Part shown: one piece after another, positions 1 through 7,437 of the stretch
Layout: each line of letters opens with the position of its first letter
Numbering within the stretch: the stretch's first letter is position 1
Source: Marivita sp. GX14005
Lineage (GTDB): Bacteria; Pseudomonadota; Alphaproteobacteria; Rhodobacterales; Rhodobacteraceae
Assembly (NCBI RefSeq): GCF_023370775.1
Contig: NZ_JAMCCQ010000008.1
Span: 1-33,139, forward strand
DNA: 33,139 nt
Reading direction: 5' to 3'
Translations under genes and position numbers: made by a program
The notes under the pieces: model-generated
Database searches by the model: none
What the model was told of the DNA's origin: nothing
The model's input: only the letters and a program-made list of their open reading frames with translations

Positions 1-21
1 CTTTTGGTCTTATAATGCGTG

Positions 22-579
22 TTATGGTGAATCAGACTTTGCCGGATACACCACAACCCCATCCCTCCGCAGCCGCGCCGCTTCCGTCGCCTTGGCCGCA
101 TCCATGCGCCCCGGCGCCATCAGATGGGTCACCGCGTGGTCCTTTAGCAGCAGGTGATCGGTGATGATCCGCCGGTGGCAGCGCCACCAGACCGCCTCGG
201 CGCACATCAGCGCAAGCGGCCGCTCCGCGCCCAAAGCCACCAACTCGCGGAACGCCGCCTGGAACTCCGCGCCCATCGCGTAATCGGCGTAATTCTGGAA
301 ACTGCGCACCCGCCAATAGGCGTTCACCTCCGGGTCGACACCGGGCTGTTTCGCCCGCCGCCCGCCAAGCGACAGCATGTGCCGGTAGCCGATCTGATGC
401 GCAGCCAGCACATCCGGAAACCGGTCATCGTTGAAGTCGGGATTGCTGCGCGATTTCGGAAAGGACCGCACATCGACCAGAAGCTCCACACCGGCCTCGC
501 GCAGCATGTCCACCACCACCTGCGGCGCCCGGTTCGAATGGCCGATGGTGAAGAACCGCGCCTCGCCCGCCGCGCTCAC
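22..579 (-). CDS. DUF488 family protein
   Basis: This encodes a 185-aa protein with the DUF488 signature: an N-terminal FFTIGHSN motif, then LLVDVRSFPKSRSNPDFN, a central YRHMLSLGGRR stretch, and the late Cys motif LALMCAEAVWWRCHRRII. Family members are small cytosolic proteins of uncertain biochemical role, and the conserved Cys/His/Arg residues suggest an enzyme or nucleic-acid-related function. The GTG start overlaps the stop of the upstream DUF2945 gene in a GTGA arrangement, so the two are probably one transcript with translational coupling. The length is normal and the gene looks intact. Its job cannot be derived from the sequence. It does not look connected to the glycan genes and may be the edge of a different functional block. 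Confidence 0.88.
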   Translation of the reverse strand: MSAAGEARFFTIGHSNRAPQVVVDMLREAGVELLVDVRSFPKSRSNPDFNDDRFPDVLAAHQIGYRHMLSLGGRRAKQPGVDPEVNAYWRVRSFQNYADYAMGAEFQAAFRELVALGAERPLALMCAEAVWWRCHRRIITDHLLLKDHAVTHLMAPGRMDAAKATEAARLRRDGVVVYPAKSDSP

Positions 580-788
580 GAGGACAGCTTGGTCAGCGCG
601 CTTTCCTTGTGGGCGGCGATATGGTCGGTCTTGTCGCTCTCGATCTCGTATTGCGGCTCCTCCTTCGAGGCGCGCCGCCGGTGGCCCTTGTAGTCGAAAT
701 CCTGCTCATGCACCTTGATGATATGCCCGCTCACGCGCCCGGCTTCGGAATTCCAACTGACGTGATCGCCCTTGCTGAACTTTGCCAT
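576..788 (-). CDS. DUF2945 (hypervirulence-associated TUDOR domain) protein
   Basis: This 70-aa protein begins MAKFSKGDHVSWNSEAGRVSG, the typical opening of the DUF2945/HVA1 TUDOR-like family, in which a small beta-barrel starts with a K-G-D-x-V-x-W motif. A basic region (YKGHRRRASKEEPQYEIESD) follows, and the C-terminal IAAHKESALTKL is also characteristic. A GAGGA ribosome binding site lies upstream of the ATG at 788. It is first in a two-gene operon with the DUF488 gene. The family is common in alphaproteobacteria but its molecular role is not established. The gene looks intact. Confidence 0.85.
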   Translation of the reverse strand: MAKFSKGDHVSWNSEAGRVSGHIIKVHEQDFDYKGHRRRASKEEPQYEIESDKTDHIAAHKESALTKLSS

Positions 789-901
789 GATATCCTCGCT
801 CGTCGATACTCAAGGCAAACGCGGCCCGCCACGGGCCCGTTCCGGCACCCCCCATATCCGGCGAGATGCGCATGGCCCGGGCGCGCGCTAGCCTGCGATC
901 C

Positions 902-1870
902 ATGACCGCGCGTTTCCTGCTGCATATCGGTGCCAACAAGACGGGCACCTCCTCGGTCCAGCGGATGCTGGCGCAGAACGCGCCGGCGCTGGCGCGCGCC
1001 GGCTGGCTCTATCCCGAATTCCACCTGCAGCATTGCGCCCACCATCCGCTCGCCTATGCGCTGGCAGGCCACCCGACACGCGGGCTGGCCCCCGGCTGGC
1101 GCGAGGGGTTCGCCCGCGCCATCGCCGATCCCGCCCCGCGCGTCGTGATCTCGTCCGAGCTCTTCTTCCGCAACGTGCCGCCCCGCGCCGCCGCCACGCT
1201 CTTTCCGCCGGGGGAGACCCGCATCGTGCTCTACCTGCGCGAGCATCTGTCCTATCTGGCCAGCTGGTATGCCCAGGCAGTGCAGGAACGCAACCTCACG
1301 GCAAGCTTCGACGATTACATCCAGCTTTTCCCGCAACCCTTCACCCAATTCCTCAAGGGCTGGGAAGAGGTCTATGGCGCCGGCGCCATCACCCTGCGCC
1401 CCTTCCGCCGCGACGCCCTGACGGGCGGCGATATCCGCACCGATTTTCTGGCGCAGATGGGCGGGATGGACGGCATTGCCATGCCGAAGGCCGACAGCAA
1501 CCTCTCGCTCTCGGGCAACCTGCTCTTCTTCAAACGGATGCTGAACCAGGTGATGAGCCATGCAGAGGCCCATGCCCATCCCATCCCCGACGAGTTCGGC
1601 GCCTATGCCGAGCTCGATCCGCGCTTTCACGGCCGGTTCGAGATCGGGCACGAGACCGCCGCGCAGGTGGCACGGCGCTTCGCCCCCGACCGCGCCGCAC
1701 TCGCCGCGCGCGGGCTCGATCTCGGCCCCGTGCCGGACCGGGTCGCAGGCCAGCCCTGCCCCGATCACCCCCGCCTGCAAGCCGATATCGACCTGATCGC
1801 GCGCGTCGCCCATGAGACCGGCAAGGCCTTCCTGCCCTATGCGCGCCGCCTGCCGGCCTGGCCGGGATAA
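902..1870 (+). CDS. sulfotransferase-like protein
   Basis: I start this 322-aa protein at ATG 902, because MTARFLLHIGANKTGTSSVQ puts a PAPS-binding-like P-loop (IGANKTGTSS) close to the N terminus, as in sulfotransferase-fold proteins. An upstream in-frame ATG at 866 would add an unlikely Arg-rich leader. A second family-like feature is RVVISSELFFRNVP followed by RIVLYLREHLSYLASWYAQ, which resembles the 3'-phosphate-binding Arg/Ser region. Such proteins occur in surface-polysaccharide loci and may sulfate a sugar, but some lack activity. No signal peptide or membrane segment is visible, so a cytosolic location is expected. The neighbours are glycosyltransferases. Function is assigned by fold and context only. 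Confidence 0.7.
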   Translation: MTARFLLHIGANKTGTSSVQRMLAQNAPALARAGWLYPEFHLQHCAHHPLAYALAGHPTRGLAPGWREGFARAIADPAPRVVISSELFFRNVPPRAAATLFPPGETRIVLYLREHLSYLASWYAQAVQERNLTASFDDYIQLFPQPFTQFLKGWEEVYGAGAITLRPFRRDALTGGDIRTDFLAQMGGMDGIAMPKADSNLSLSGNLLFFKRMLNQVMSHAEAHAHPIPDEFGAYAELDPRFHGRFEIGHETAAQVARRFAPDRAALAARGLDLGPVPDRVAGQPCPDHPRLQADIDLIARVAHETGKAFLPYARRLPAWPG

Positions 1871-1875
1871 CCCTT

Positions 1876-1932
1876 CTCTGTTTCGAAAATATCTCGGGGG
1901 AGCCCGCCTCCGGCGGGCGGGGGCAGAGCCCC
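1876..1932 (+). repeat. intergenic repeat with two hairpins, possible terminator
   Basis: Just after the stop of the sulfotransferase-like gene lies a TTCGAAAATATCTCGGGG motif followed by two hairpins. One has stems GCCCGCC/GGCGGGC (1902-1918, loop TCC), the other GGGGC/GCCCC (1920-1932, loop AGA). Related AAATATC(C)CGGGG-plus-hairpin sequences occur at 13821-13870 (inverted) and 18336-18386, and a looser one at 5446-5480. I believe this is a dispersed gene-end element common in Rhodobacteraceae. A role as a transcription terminator is inferred. Confidence 0.6.
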
Positions 1933-1933
1933 C

Positions 1934-1976
1934 TGTTTCCATCGATGGAAACATCTGGATGCGCACCCGCATCCAG
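1934..1976. repeat. tandem double palindrome, copy 1
   Basis: Two palindromes lie back to back: the perfect 20-bp TGTTTCCATCGATGGAAACA (1934-1953), then CTGGATGCG (1955-1963) and CGCATCCAG (1968-1976) around a 4-base loop. Two other loci, at 12615-12659 and 26467-26510, have the same architecture with a different first palindrome and a related second one. All three lie downstream of a gene end. Confidence 0.8.
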
Positions 1977-1998
1977 CCCCCGAAAAATCGCCCCGCCC

Positions 1999-2013
1999 GT
2001 AACCCTTCGTTAA
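1999..2013 (+). promoter_or_regulatory. CtrA-like box (GTAA-N7-TTAA) upstream of the 2066 gene
   Basis: The sequence GTAACCCTTCGTTAACC matches the alphaproteobacterial CtrA consensus TTAA-N7-TTAA with one mismatch in the first half. It ends 52 bases before ATG 2066. Three other glycan genes have a similar box at 51-53 bases. Binding by CtrA is inferred. Confidence 0.5.
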
Positions 2014-2065
2014 CCTCGATGAAGGCAGATGGAGGAAACAGATGCTCCATCCGAAGGCCCGCCCC

Positions 2066-3046
2066 ATGCTCATCCACCTGCCGGATCCCGACACCCAGAC
2101 CCTGCCGCTGCGCGGCCGCCTGCTCGGCCAGGCCCTGCGCGCGCATCTCAAACGGCGCGGCGAAACGCTGCTGACCCCGGTGCCGCGCCGCACGGGGGCG
2201 CGGGCGGTGCAGGACACGATGACGCTGGCCGCCCTGCCCGCCCGCCCGCAGGGCCGCGCCGCCGTCTCGCTCGGGCTGGGGTTGCCGCAGGCGCTGCAGC
2301 ACGGGCCGGCCACGCTGCTGCTCACCGCCTCGCTGGCGGACGAGCTGCACAGCTTCGCCGGCCCCGAGGCCTTCGCCGCCGCCGGCACGCTGCCGCTGGT
2401 GCTGCAGGGCTATGGCCGCGCCATCGTGATCGACCGCGCCGACATGGCCGGATCGGTCGGCTTCGCGCCCTGGATCACGCTGGAGCTTGCCGATCGCTTC
2501 CCCGTCGATGCCGCCCTGCCGGAGGCCGCCGCACCGGGCGCGCCGCCGCGCATCCTGATCCTCGATCATGGCGCACCGGCCGGGCAGGCCGAGGTGCTGC
2601 GCCGCGCGCTCTCAAGCGAGGCGGCGCAGATCCGCATCGCCCATGCGCAAAGCGATCACGCCGCGATGGGCGCGGGGCTGGTGGCCGATCTGCACCTGCA
2701 TCTGGGCTATGGCCCGGACCGTGCCATCACCGCGCTCTCGCCCTTCGACAGCCTGATCTCGGGCGCCTATACGCTGGTCCTGCCCGATGCGGGGCAACGC
2801 GCGGGGCCGGACCTGCGCAAGCTCTGCGCGGCGCGCTCCTATGGCGATCTCGCCCCCGGCCTGTCGGAGCTTGAAACCCGCGCCCGCGCCATGCTCGCCC
2901 GCATCCGGGCGATCCGCGACACCGGCGCGCGCCAGAACCCCGAACAGGCCCGGTTCGCGGCCCAGAATGCCGCCGCCCGGAGCGAGGCGCTGCGCCGCTT
3001 CGATGCGGTGCTCGACGCGCCCCGCGCCGGGCAGGAGGCCGCCTGA
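2066..3046 (+). CDS. glycan-locus protein, possibly a divergent GT-B glycosyltransferase
   Basis: The product is 326 aa from ATG 2066, or 334 aa from ATG 2042. ATG 2042 has the stronger Shine-Dalgarno sequence (GGAGGA five bases upstream). ATG 2066 instead lies 52 bases after a CtrA-like box and behind a leader, CCGAAGGCCCGCCCC, that matches the leader of the GT2-GT4 gene starting at 12522 in 14 of 15 bases, so I prefer 2066. I do not recognise the family with certainty. The second half has Rossmann-like strands (PRILILDHG) and then SPFDSLISGAYTLVLPDAG, which resembles the donor-site end of a GT-B enzyme. A charged helical tail follows (about residues 270-326). No membrane segments are seen. 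The stop overlaps the next gene's ATG (TGATG), so the two products are probably coupled and may act together. Confidence 0.65.
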   Translation: MLIHLPDPDTQTLPLRGRLLGQALRAHLKRRGETLLTPVPRRTGARAVQDTMTLAALPARPQGRAAVSLGLGLPQALQHGPATLLLTASLADELHSFAGPEAFAAAGTLPLVLQGYGRAIVIDRADMAGSVGFAPWITLELADRFPVDAALPEAAAPGAPPRILILDHGAPAGQAEVLRRALSSEAAQIRIAHAQSDHAAMGAGLVADLHLHLGYGPDRAITALSPFDSLISGAYTLVLPDAGQRAGPDLRKLCAARSYGDLAPGLSELETRARAMLARIRAIRDTGARQNPEQARFAAQNAAARSEALRRFDAVLDAPRAGQEAA

Positions 3047-5337
3047 TGCGCCTCGCCTGGGTCTGCCCGATCTCCTCGCGCACCGGCGTGGGCGCCTATG
3101 CGCAATCGGTGCTGCGCGCGCTGGTGCGCCGCCCCGGGCTCGACATCACCGTGCTGCACCCGCCCTGCCCCGAGCAAGAGCGGCTGGAGATGCCCTGCCC
3201 CACCTTGCCGCTCTCGGATGCACTGGTGCACTCCGACCTGCCGGCGCTGTTCGATCTGATGCTCTACCATCTGGGCAACAACGATCGCCATCACGGGATG
3301 ATCCTGCGCGCGCTGATGGCCCATCCCGGCCCGGTGGTGCTGCACGATCACGTCTACCAGCACATGCTGGCCGGGCTGCACCATGACGGCACCGCCCCGG
3401 CCCCCGGCTTCGGCGCGCTGATCCATGCGGTCGCGGGCGCATCCGGGTTCGACTACCTCGCCGCCGGCGGCGTGCTGAAGGGCGGCGAGCCGGTCTCCTA
3501 CGTGCCCTGGGAAAGCGACTGGGCCGCGCGCGTGCCGCTCTCGGACGTGCTGGCGCGGCTGGCCACCGGGGTGATCACCCATTCGGACTTCGCGGCACGG
3601 GCCATCGGCGCCGCCTATCCCGGCTCCAGCCTCACGCTCTTCATGCCGCGCCCCGATATGCCGGCCGATCCGCCCGCCCGCCTGCCCGGCCCCGGCGCGC
3701 GGCTGCGGCTGGCGGCGACCGGCCATATCGGCCCCACCAAGGGGCTGGAGATCCTGATCGGCGCCTTCGCCGCCGCCCCCGATCTGGCCACACGCTTCAG
3801 CGTCACCATCGCCGGCCACGCGGGCGATGCCGCCTATGTCCAGAACCTGCAGAAACGGATCGAGGCACAGGATCTGACAGGCACCATCCGCATCCTGCGC
3901 AGCCCGAACGCCGCCGGCTTCGCCGCCGCGATTGAAGAGGCCGATCTCTTCTTCAACCTGCGCCGGCCCAATACCGAAGGCGCCTCGCTGTCATTGGCCG
4001 AACAGCTCGCCAGCGGCAGGCCCGCCATCGTGCAGGCCACCGGCTGCTTTGCCGAGATGCCGGCCAAATGCGGCTGGCACCTGCCCGAAAGCGATACCGC
4101 CGAGGCGCTGGCGGCCACGCTGCGCCAGATCGCCCGCGATCCGGCCGAGATCGCGCGGCGCGGCGCCGCCGCGGCGCGCTACATGGCTCCGCGCGATGCG
4201 GCCAGCTATGCCGACAAGCTCGCCACCTTCCTGTGCGCCGGACAAACCCGCATGGCCCGCCGCGCCGGGGCGATCCGCCGGCGCAGCACCGCCCCCGACC
4301 CGCAGGACCGCGACTGGCATGCCAGCTATGCGCAGGTGCGCGGCCTGATGGCCGCGATCCTGAACCGGCGCGGGCTGCTGCCGCCCGATCTCTGGGCCTA
4401 TCCCGACACGGATGTGGGCCGCTATGTGGCCCTGAACCTGCTGGAAACGCATGTGTCCGATCCCGCGCGGCTGGGCCGCGCGCTGCGCCAGGGTGGCGCC
4501 ATCGCCAGCGCCGCCCGGCTCGGCCTCATGCGCCAATTGCTCGCCCGCGCCGAGGACAGGCAAGCCGATGTGCTGCACCCGATCTCCGATCTGGCGTTGC
4601 CCTGCGCCGATCCGGCGCTCTGGGAGGCATTGCTCTGCCTGCCGGCGGATCGCGCCCTGCCGATGGGGCTGCATGCGCTGGGGCAGCGCACCGCCCCGGC
4701 CGCGCTGACGCGGCTGCGCGATCTCGCGGCGCGGGGCGGCGTGGGGCCGACCCTGCTCACCTATCTGGACGGGCGCGGCGATCCGCTGCTGGACCGGCCC
4801 GAAATGGCGGCGGTGCGCCAGCATCTGATGGCCACCGGCAGCGCGCTGCTGGAGGCGCTGCCGCCGCTCGGGCCCGGGGCCGATCTGGTGGAGCTGGCGC
4901 GCATGCCCGCGCGCCGGGCGCTGCGCCTCACCGGGTTCCATGCGCCCGAGCCCGCCGGCATCTGGACGGCCCAGCCCCATGCGACGATCCACGCCCTGCC
5001 CGATCCGGCCGCGACCGTCACCGGCATCTTCGGGACCGCCGCGCTGCTGGAGCCGGCGCTGCAGGCGCGCGATCACAAAGTCACCCTGGAGGCGGTGGAG
5101 GAGACCACCGGCCGCCGCGCCAGCTGGCAGGACATCCGCCCCAGGGGCAGCGCGCCGGAGCTGAGCTTCGCCCTGCCCCTGCCCGGCTTCACCGGCCCGC
5201 TGCGGCTGGAACTGGGTCTGCCAGCCTGCCACGCGCCCCGTGCGCTCGGCGCCTCCGCCGATCCGCGCCCGCTCGGCCTGCTGCTGCGCAGCTTGCGATT
5301 CGACACCGCCCCGGCGCAGCTCACGGCCGCCGAATGA
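3046..5337 (+). CDS. GT4-family glycosyltransferase with C-terminal extension
   Basis: This 763-aa protein has an N-terminal GT-B half beginning with a strand and Gly loop (RLAWVCPISSRTGVGAYAQ). A GT4/Glycos_transf_1 donor-binding half occupies about residues 216-400, with GHIGPTKGLEILIGAF, a VTIAGHAGD strand, and the acidic EEADLFFNLRRPNTEGASLSLAEQLASG motif containing the nucleotide-sugar-binding Glu. Residues about 410-763 are an extra Arg/Ala-rich, largely helical and then beta-rich region that I do not recognise. It is probably a cytosolic transferase adding a sugar to the surface polysaccharide; donor and linkage are unknown. The start ATG overlaps the upstream stop by one base. Confidence 0.85.
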   Translation: MRLAWVCPISSRTGVGAYAQSVLRALVRRPGLDITVLHPPCPEQERLEMPCPTLPLSDALVHSDLPALFDLMLYHLGNNDRHHGMILRALMAHPGPVVLHDHVYQHMLAGLHHDGTAPAPGFGALIHAVAGASGFDYLAAGGVLKGGEPVSYVPWESDWAARVPLSDVLARLATGVITHSDFAARAIGAAYPGSSLTLFMPRPDMPADPPARLPGPGARLRLAATGHIGPTKGLEILIGAFAAAPDLATRFSVTIAGHAGDAAYVQNLQKRIEAQDLTGTIRILRSPNAAGFAAAIEEADLFFNLRRPNTEGASLSLAEQLASGRPAIVQATGCFAEMPAKCGWHLPESDTAEALAATLRQIARDPAEIARRGAAAARYMAPRDAASYADKLATFLCAGQTRMARRAGAIRRRSTAPDPQDRDWHASYAQVRGLMAAILNRRGLLPPDLWAYPDTDVGRYVALNLLETHVSDPARLGRALRQGGAIASAARLGLMRQLLARAEDRQADVLHPISDLALPCADPALWEALLCLPADRALPMGLHALGQRTAPAALTRLRDLAARGGVGPTLLTYLDGRGDPLLDRPEMAAVRQHLMATGSALLEALPPLGPGADLVELARMPARRALRLTGFHAPEPAGIWTAQPHATIHALPDPAATVTGIFGTAALLEPALQARDHKVTLEAVEETTGRRASWQDIRPRGSAPELSFALPLPGFTGPLRLELGLPACHAPRALGASADPRPLGLLLRSLRFDTAPAQLTAAE

Positions 5338-5357
5338 CCGCCCGCCAATGTCATATC

Positions 5358-5401
5358 GCGCAACCCGTCCCGAAAACCGGTTCCAACTTTTCGGATTGCG
5401 C
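5358..5401 (-). repeat. 44-bp palindromic repeat, left copy
   Basis: Read on the minus strand this is GCGCAATCCGAAAAGTTGG followed by AACCGGTTTTCGGGACGGG and TTGCGC. It has nested arms: outer GCGCAA/TTGCGC and inner CCGAAAA/TTTTCGG. A second 44-bp copy lies inverted at 7385-7428. The pair brackets the divergent GT25/GT2 genes. Similar palindromic units are scattered in many alphaproteobacterial genomes. A terminator or RNA-stabilising role after the 763-aa GT gene is possible. Confidence 0.75.
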
Positions 5402-5445
5402 ACGTTCAATATCGCGCAACAGTCCTCGAACACGCGCCTACCCCG

Positions 5446-5480
5446 GCTTCTTTGGGCCAAAAATACCTCCGCCGGAGGCT
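5446..5480 (+). repeat. intergenic gene-end element with short hairpin
   Basis: The sequence CTTTGGGCCAAAAATACC is followed by a short hairpin CCTCC-GCC-GGAGG (5466-5478). It resembles the elements at 1876, 13821 and 18336, with a less perfect core. It lies between the convergent ends of the 763-aa GT gene and the GT25 gene, and could serve as a terminator. Confidence 0.4.
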
Positions 5481-5530
5481 CCCGCAGATGCCACCCCCGC
5501 CAGGTGTCAACCCATATCAGCGCCCGCCCC

Positions 5531-6262
5531 TCAGGCCAGCTTATGCGCCAGCCGCTTGGTCATCCAGCGCCGCCAGTAGGATCGGTACAGCAGCCGCCGC
5601 AGGCTCTTGCGCCGCCGGTGCCGGTGCCGCTGCCGTCCGGCCTCGAGGCTCGACGGGCAGGCCGCCTTGCCGCGCTGCGTGACGACGCGCGGATCGCAGG
5701 CATAGCTGTCGAATTGCAAAATCGCATCGGGCCAGTCCGAGGGCTGCACCACCGGCCCGTCGCGGAACGCCAGATGCGCCGCGACCTCGCGCGAGACCAT
5801 GTAGCCGGTCGCCAGAAACGGCGGCAGCGCCATCCGGAAGGCGCACACCCCGCCCGGCAGGACCAGCCGGTCGCGCACCCGCACATAGGTGTTCTTGTGA
5901 TCGAAAAGCAAAAGCCCACAGGGCGGCGCCACCAGCGCCGCGCCCAGATCGAAAAACGCCTCGCCCGGTTCGGCATCATCCTCCAGCACGATGGCCGAAG
6001 GCGCCTCCCCGGCGGCGATGCGCTCGTAGATCAGCCGGTGCGACAACGCGCAGGCGAACTCGCCATCGCTCATCGGCCGCCCCATCCGCGCCTCGGCCCC
6101 CGCCCGGTCGACGCAATGCTCATGCGTGGCGGGCAGCCGCTCGCGCCCGTCGACACCCCAGACGATCTCGTAATCGAGCCCGCGCGCCTCCAGCATGCGG
6201 ACCAGCGGCCCGAAGCGCTGCGCAGCCTTCAGGCTGAGGATGTAGATCGGGGGAAAGGGCAT
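5531..6262 (-). CDS. GT25-family glycosyltransferase
   Basis: I start this 243-aa protein at ATG 6262 (MPFPPIYILSLKAAQRF), the usual N terminus of GT25 (LPS beta-1,4-galactosyltransferase-like) enzymes; the reading frame upstream is low-quality sequence. Visible motifs are GVDGRERLP, the acceptor-side GEFACALSHRLIYERI, the metal-binding AIVLEDDAEPG, and later FLATGYMVSREVAAHL. The C terminus is very basic (RHRHRRRKSLRRLLYRSYWRRW), which may attach it to the inner membrane. It probably adds a hexose to a surface glycan on the cytosolic face. The gene is divergent from the GT2 gene at 6478 with 215 bp between them, where I see no clear promoter. Confidence 0.88.
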   Translation of the reverse strand: MPFPPIYILSLKAAQRFGPLVRMLEARGLDYEIVWGVDGRERLPATHEHCVDRAGAEARMGRPMSDGEFACALSHRLIYERIAAGEAPSAIVLEDDAEPGEAFFDLGAALVAPPCGLLLFDHKNTYVRVRDRLVLPGGVCAFRMALPPFLATGYMVSREVAAHLAFRDGPVVQPSDWPDAILQFDSYACDPRVVTQRGKAACPSSLEAGRQRHRHRRRKSLRRLLYRSYWRRWMTKRLAHKLA

Positions 6263-6477
6263 CGAAAAACAGGCCTTTACGGAAGATCGGACGCAGCCCC
6301 CGCGCGCGGCAGGGCCGGAGGCGAGCCTAGACCGTCCGTCCCCCTGCCTCAAGCCGGAGCGGCGCAAGCCCGCCCAGAGCGGCAGGATCGGCAAAAACGG
6401 CACAGGCGCATGAGCAAGGCTCCGCCAAAAACATCTTGTGGTTGTGCCGCGCGCCGCCCCGCCACAGGATGCCGCCC

Positions 6478-7383
6478 ATGAGCGCTTCGCCCTCCGACCT
6501 GCCGCATGTCACAATCCTGATGGGCACCCGCAACGGGGCCGCGCATCTGCGCGCGCAGCTCGCCAGCCTTGCCGCGCAGGATCACCGCAACTGGTCGCTC
6601 TGGATCGGCGATGATGGCTCGACCGATGCGACCCGCGCGGTGATCCGCGATTTCGCCGCCCATCAGCCCAACCCGGTGCTGCTCTGGCCCGGCCCCCAGC
6701 GCGGGCTGAGCGCCAATTACCTCTCGCTGCTCTGCCATCCCGATCTGCCGCCCGGCCCGGTCGCCTTTGCCGATCAGGACGATCTGTGGCTGCCGGGCCA
6801 TCTGCGCCGCGGGCTGAACGCCCTGGCGCAGGAGCCGCCGCCCGCCGCCGGACAGGTCTATGGTGCGCATCGCCTCGTCTGGCCCGAAGGGCGCGCACCG
6901 CAGCCGATGACGCGGCGCACCGGCGCGCCGATCGGGTTCCGGAACGCGCTTGTCGAATGCATGCTGGTGGGCAGCGGGCTGATGCTGGACGGGCGCGCCG
7001 CCGCGCTGGCCCGCCGCGCCGGGCTGGTCGATGTGCCCTTCTGGGACTGGTGGCTCTACCTGCTCTTCACGGGGGCCGGTGCGCGGATCCTGCGCGATGC
7101 CCGGCCCGGCCTGCTCTACCGCGCGCATGGCGGCAACCAGCTTGGCCCCCGCCACGGCCCGCGCGCCGCGCTGCGGCGGATCGCGGGGCTTCTGGATGGC
7201 ACCTACCGGCAATGGACAGAGACGAATCTCGCCGCATTAGAGCCACATATGGCCCTGCTCACCCCCGAGGCGCAGGAGATCCTGCGCGCGGCGCTGAGCC
7301 TCGCTCCGCGCCCCCGCCTGCGCCGGCTGAGCGCGCATCGCCACTGGCCGCGCGACCGCGTCGCGCTCTGGCTTGGAGCCTGA
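6478..7383 (+). CDS. GT2-family glycosyltransferase
   Basis: This 301-aa protein is taken from ATG 6478, which has an ACAGGA ribosome binding site eight bases upstream; another in-frame ATG at 6469 overlaps that site. It shows the GT-A/GT2 core: HVTILMGTRNGAAHLRAQLASL, the donor-binding WSLWIGDDGSTDATR, and the metal-binding region VAFADQDDLWLPGHL. Later, DVPFWDWWLYLLFTGAGARI and a Pro/Arg-rich C terminus complete a standard rhamnosyl- or galactosyltransferase-like length. The presence of dTDP-rhamnose genes in the window makes a rhamnosyltransferase role plausible, but that is context only. The stop is one base from the right 44-bp palindromic repeat. Confidence 0.9.
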   Translation: MSASPSDLPHVTILMGTRNGAAHLRAQLASLAAQDHRNWSLWIGDDGSTDATRAVIRDFAAHQPNPVLLWPGPQRGLSANYLSLLCHPDLPPGPVAFADQDDLWLPGHLRRGLNALAQEPPPAAGQVYGAHRLVWPEGRAPQPMTRRTGAPIGFRNALVECMLVGSGLMLDGRAAALARRAGLVDVPFWDWWLYLLFTGAGARILRDARPGLLYRAHGGNQLGPRHGPRAALRRIAGLLDGTYRQWTETNLAALEPHMALLTPEAQEILRAALSLAPRPRLRRLSAHRHWPRDRVALWLGA

Positions 7384-7384
7384 A

Positions 7385-7428
7385 GCGCAATCCGAAAAGT
7401 GGGCACCGGTTTTCGGACCGAATTGCGC
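7385..7428 (+). repeat. 44-bp palindromic repeat, right copy
   Basis: The sequence is GCGCAATCCGAAAAGTGGG, then CACCGGTTTTCGGACCGAA, then TTGCGC. It matches the minus-strand reading of 5358-5401 at most positions and has the same 44-bp length and nested arms. It begins right after the GT2 stop and ends ten bases before the kpsT stop, so it sits between convergent genes and may act as a bidirectional terminator. Confidence 0.75.
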
Positions 7429-7437
7429 GGCACCCAC

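Noticed and set aside
731-2569. A 612-codon minus-strand open frame opposite the sulfotransferase-like gene
   Set aside because: It is Arg/Gly/Ala/Gln-rich with no domain motifs and lies antisense to genes with clear motifs and ribosome binding sites; long antisense frames are expected at this GC content.
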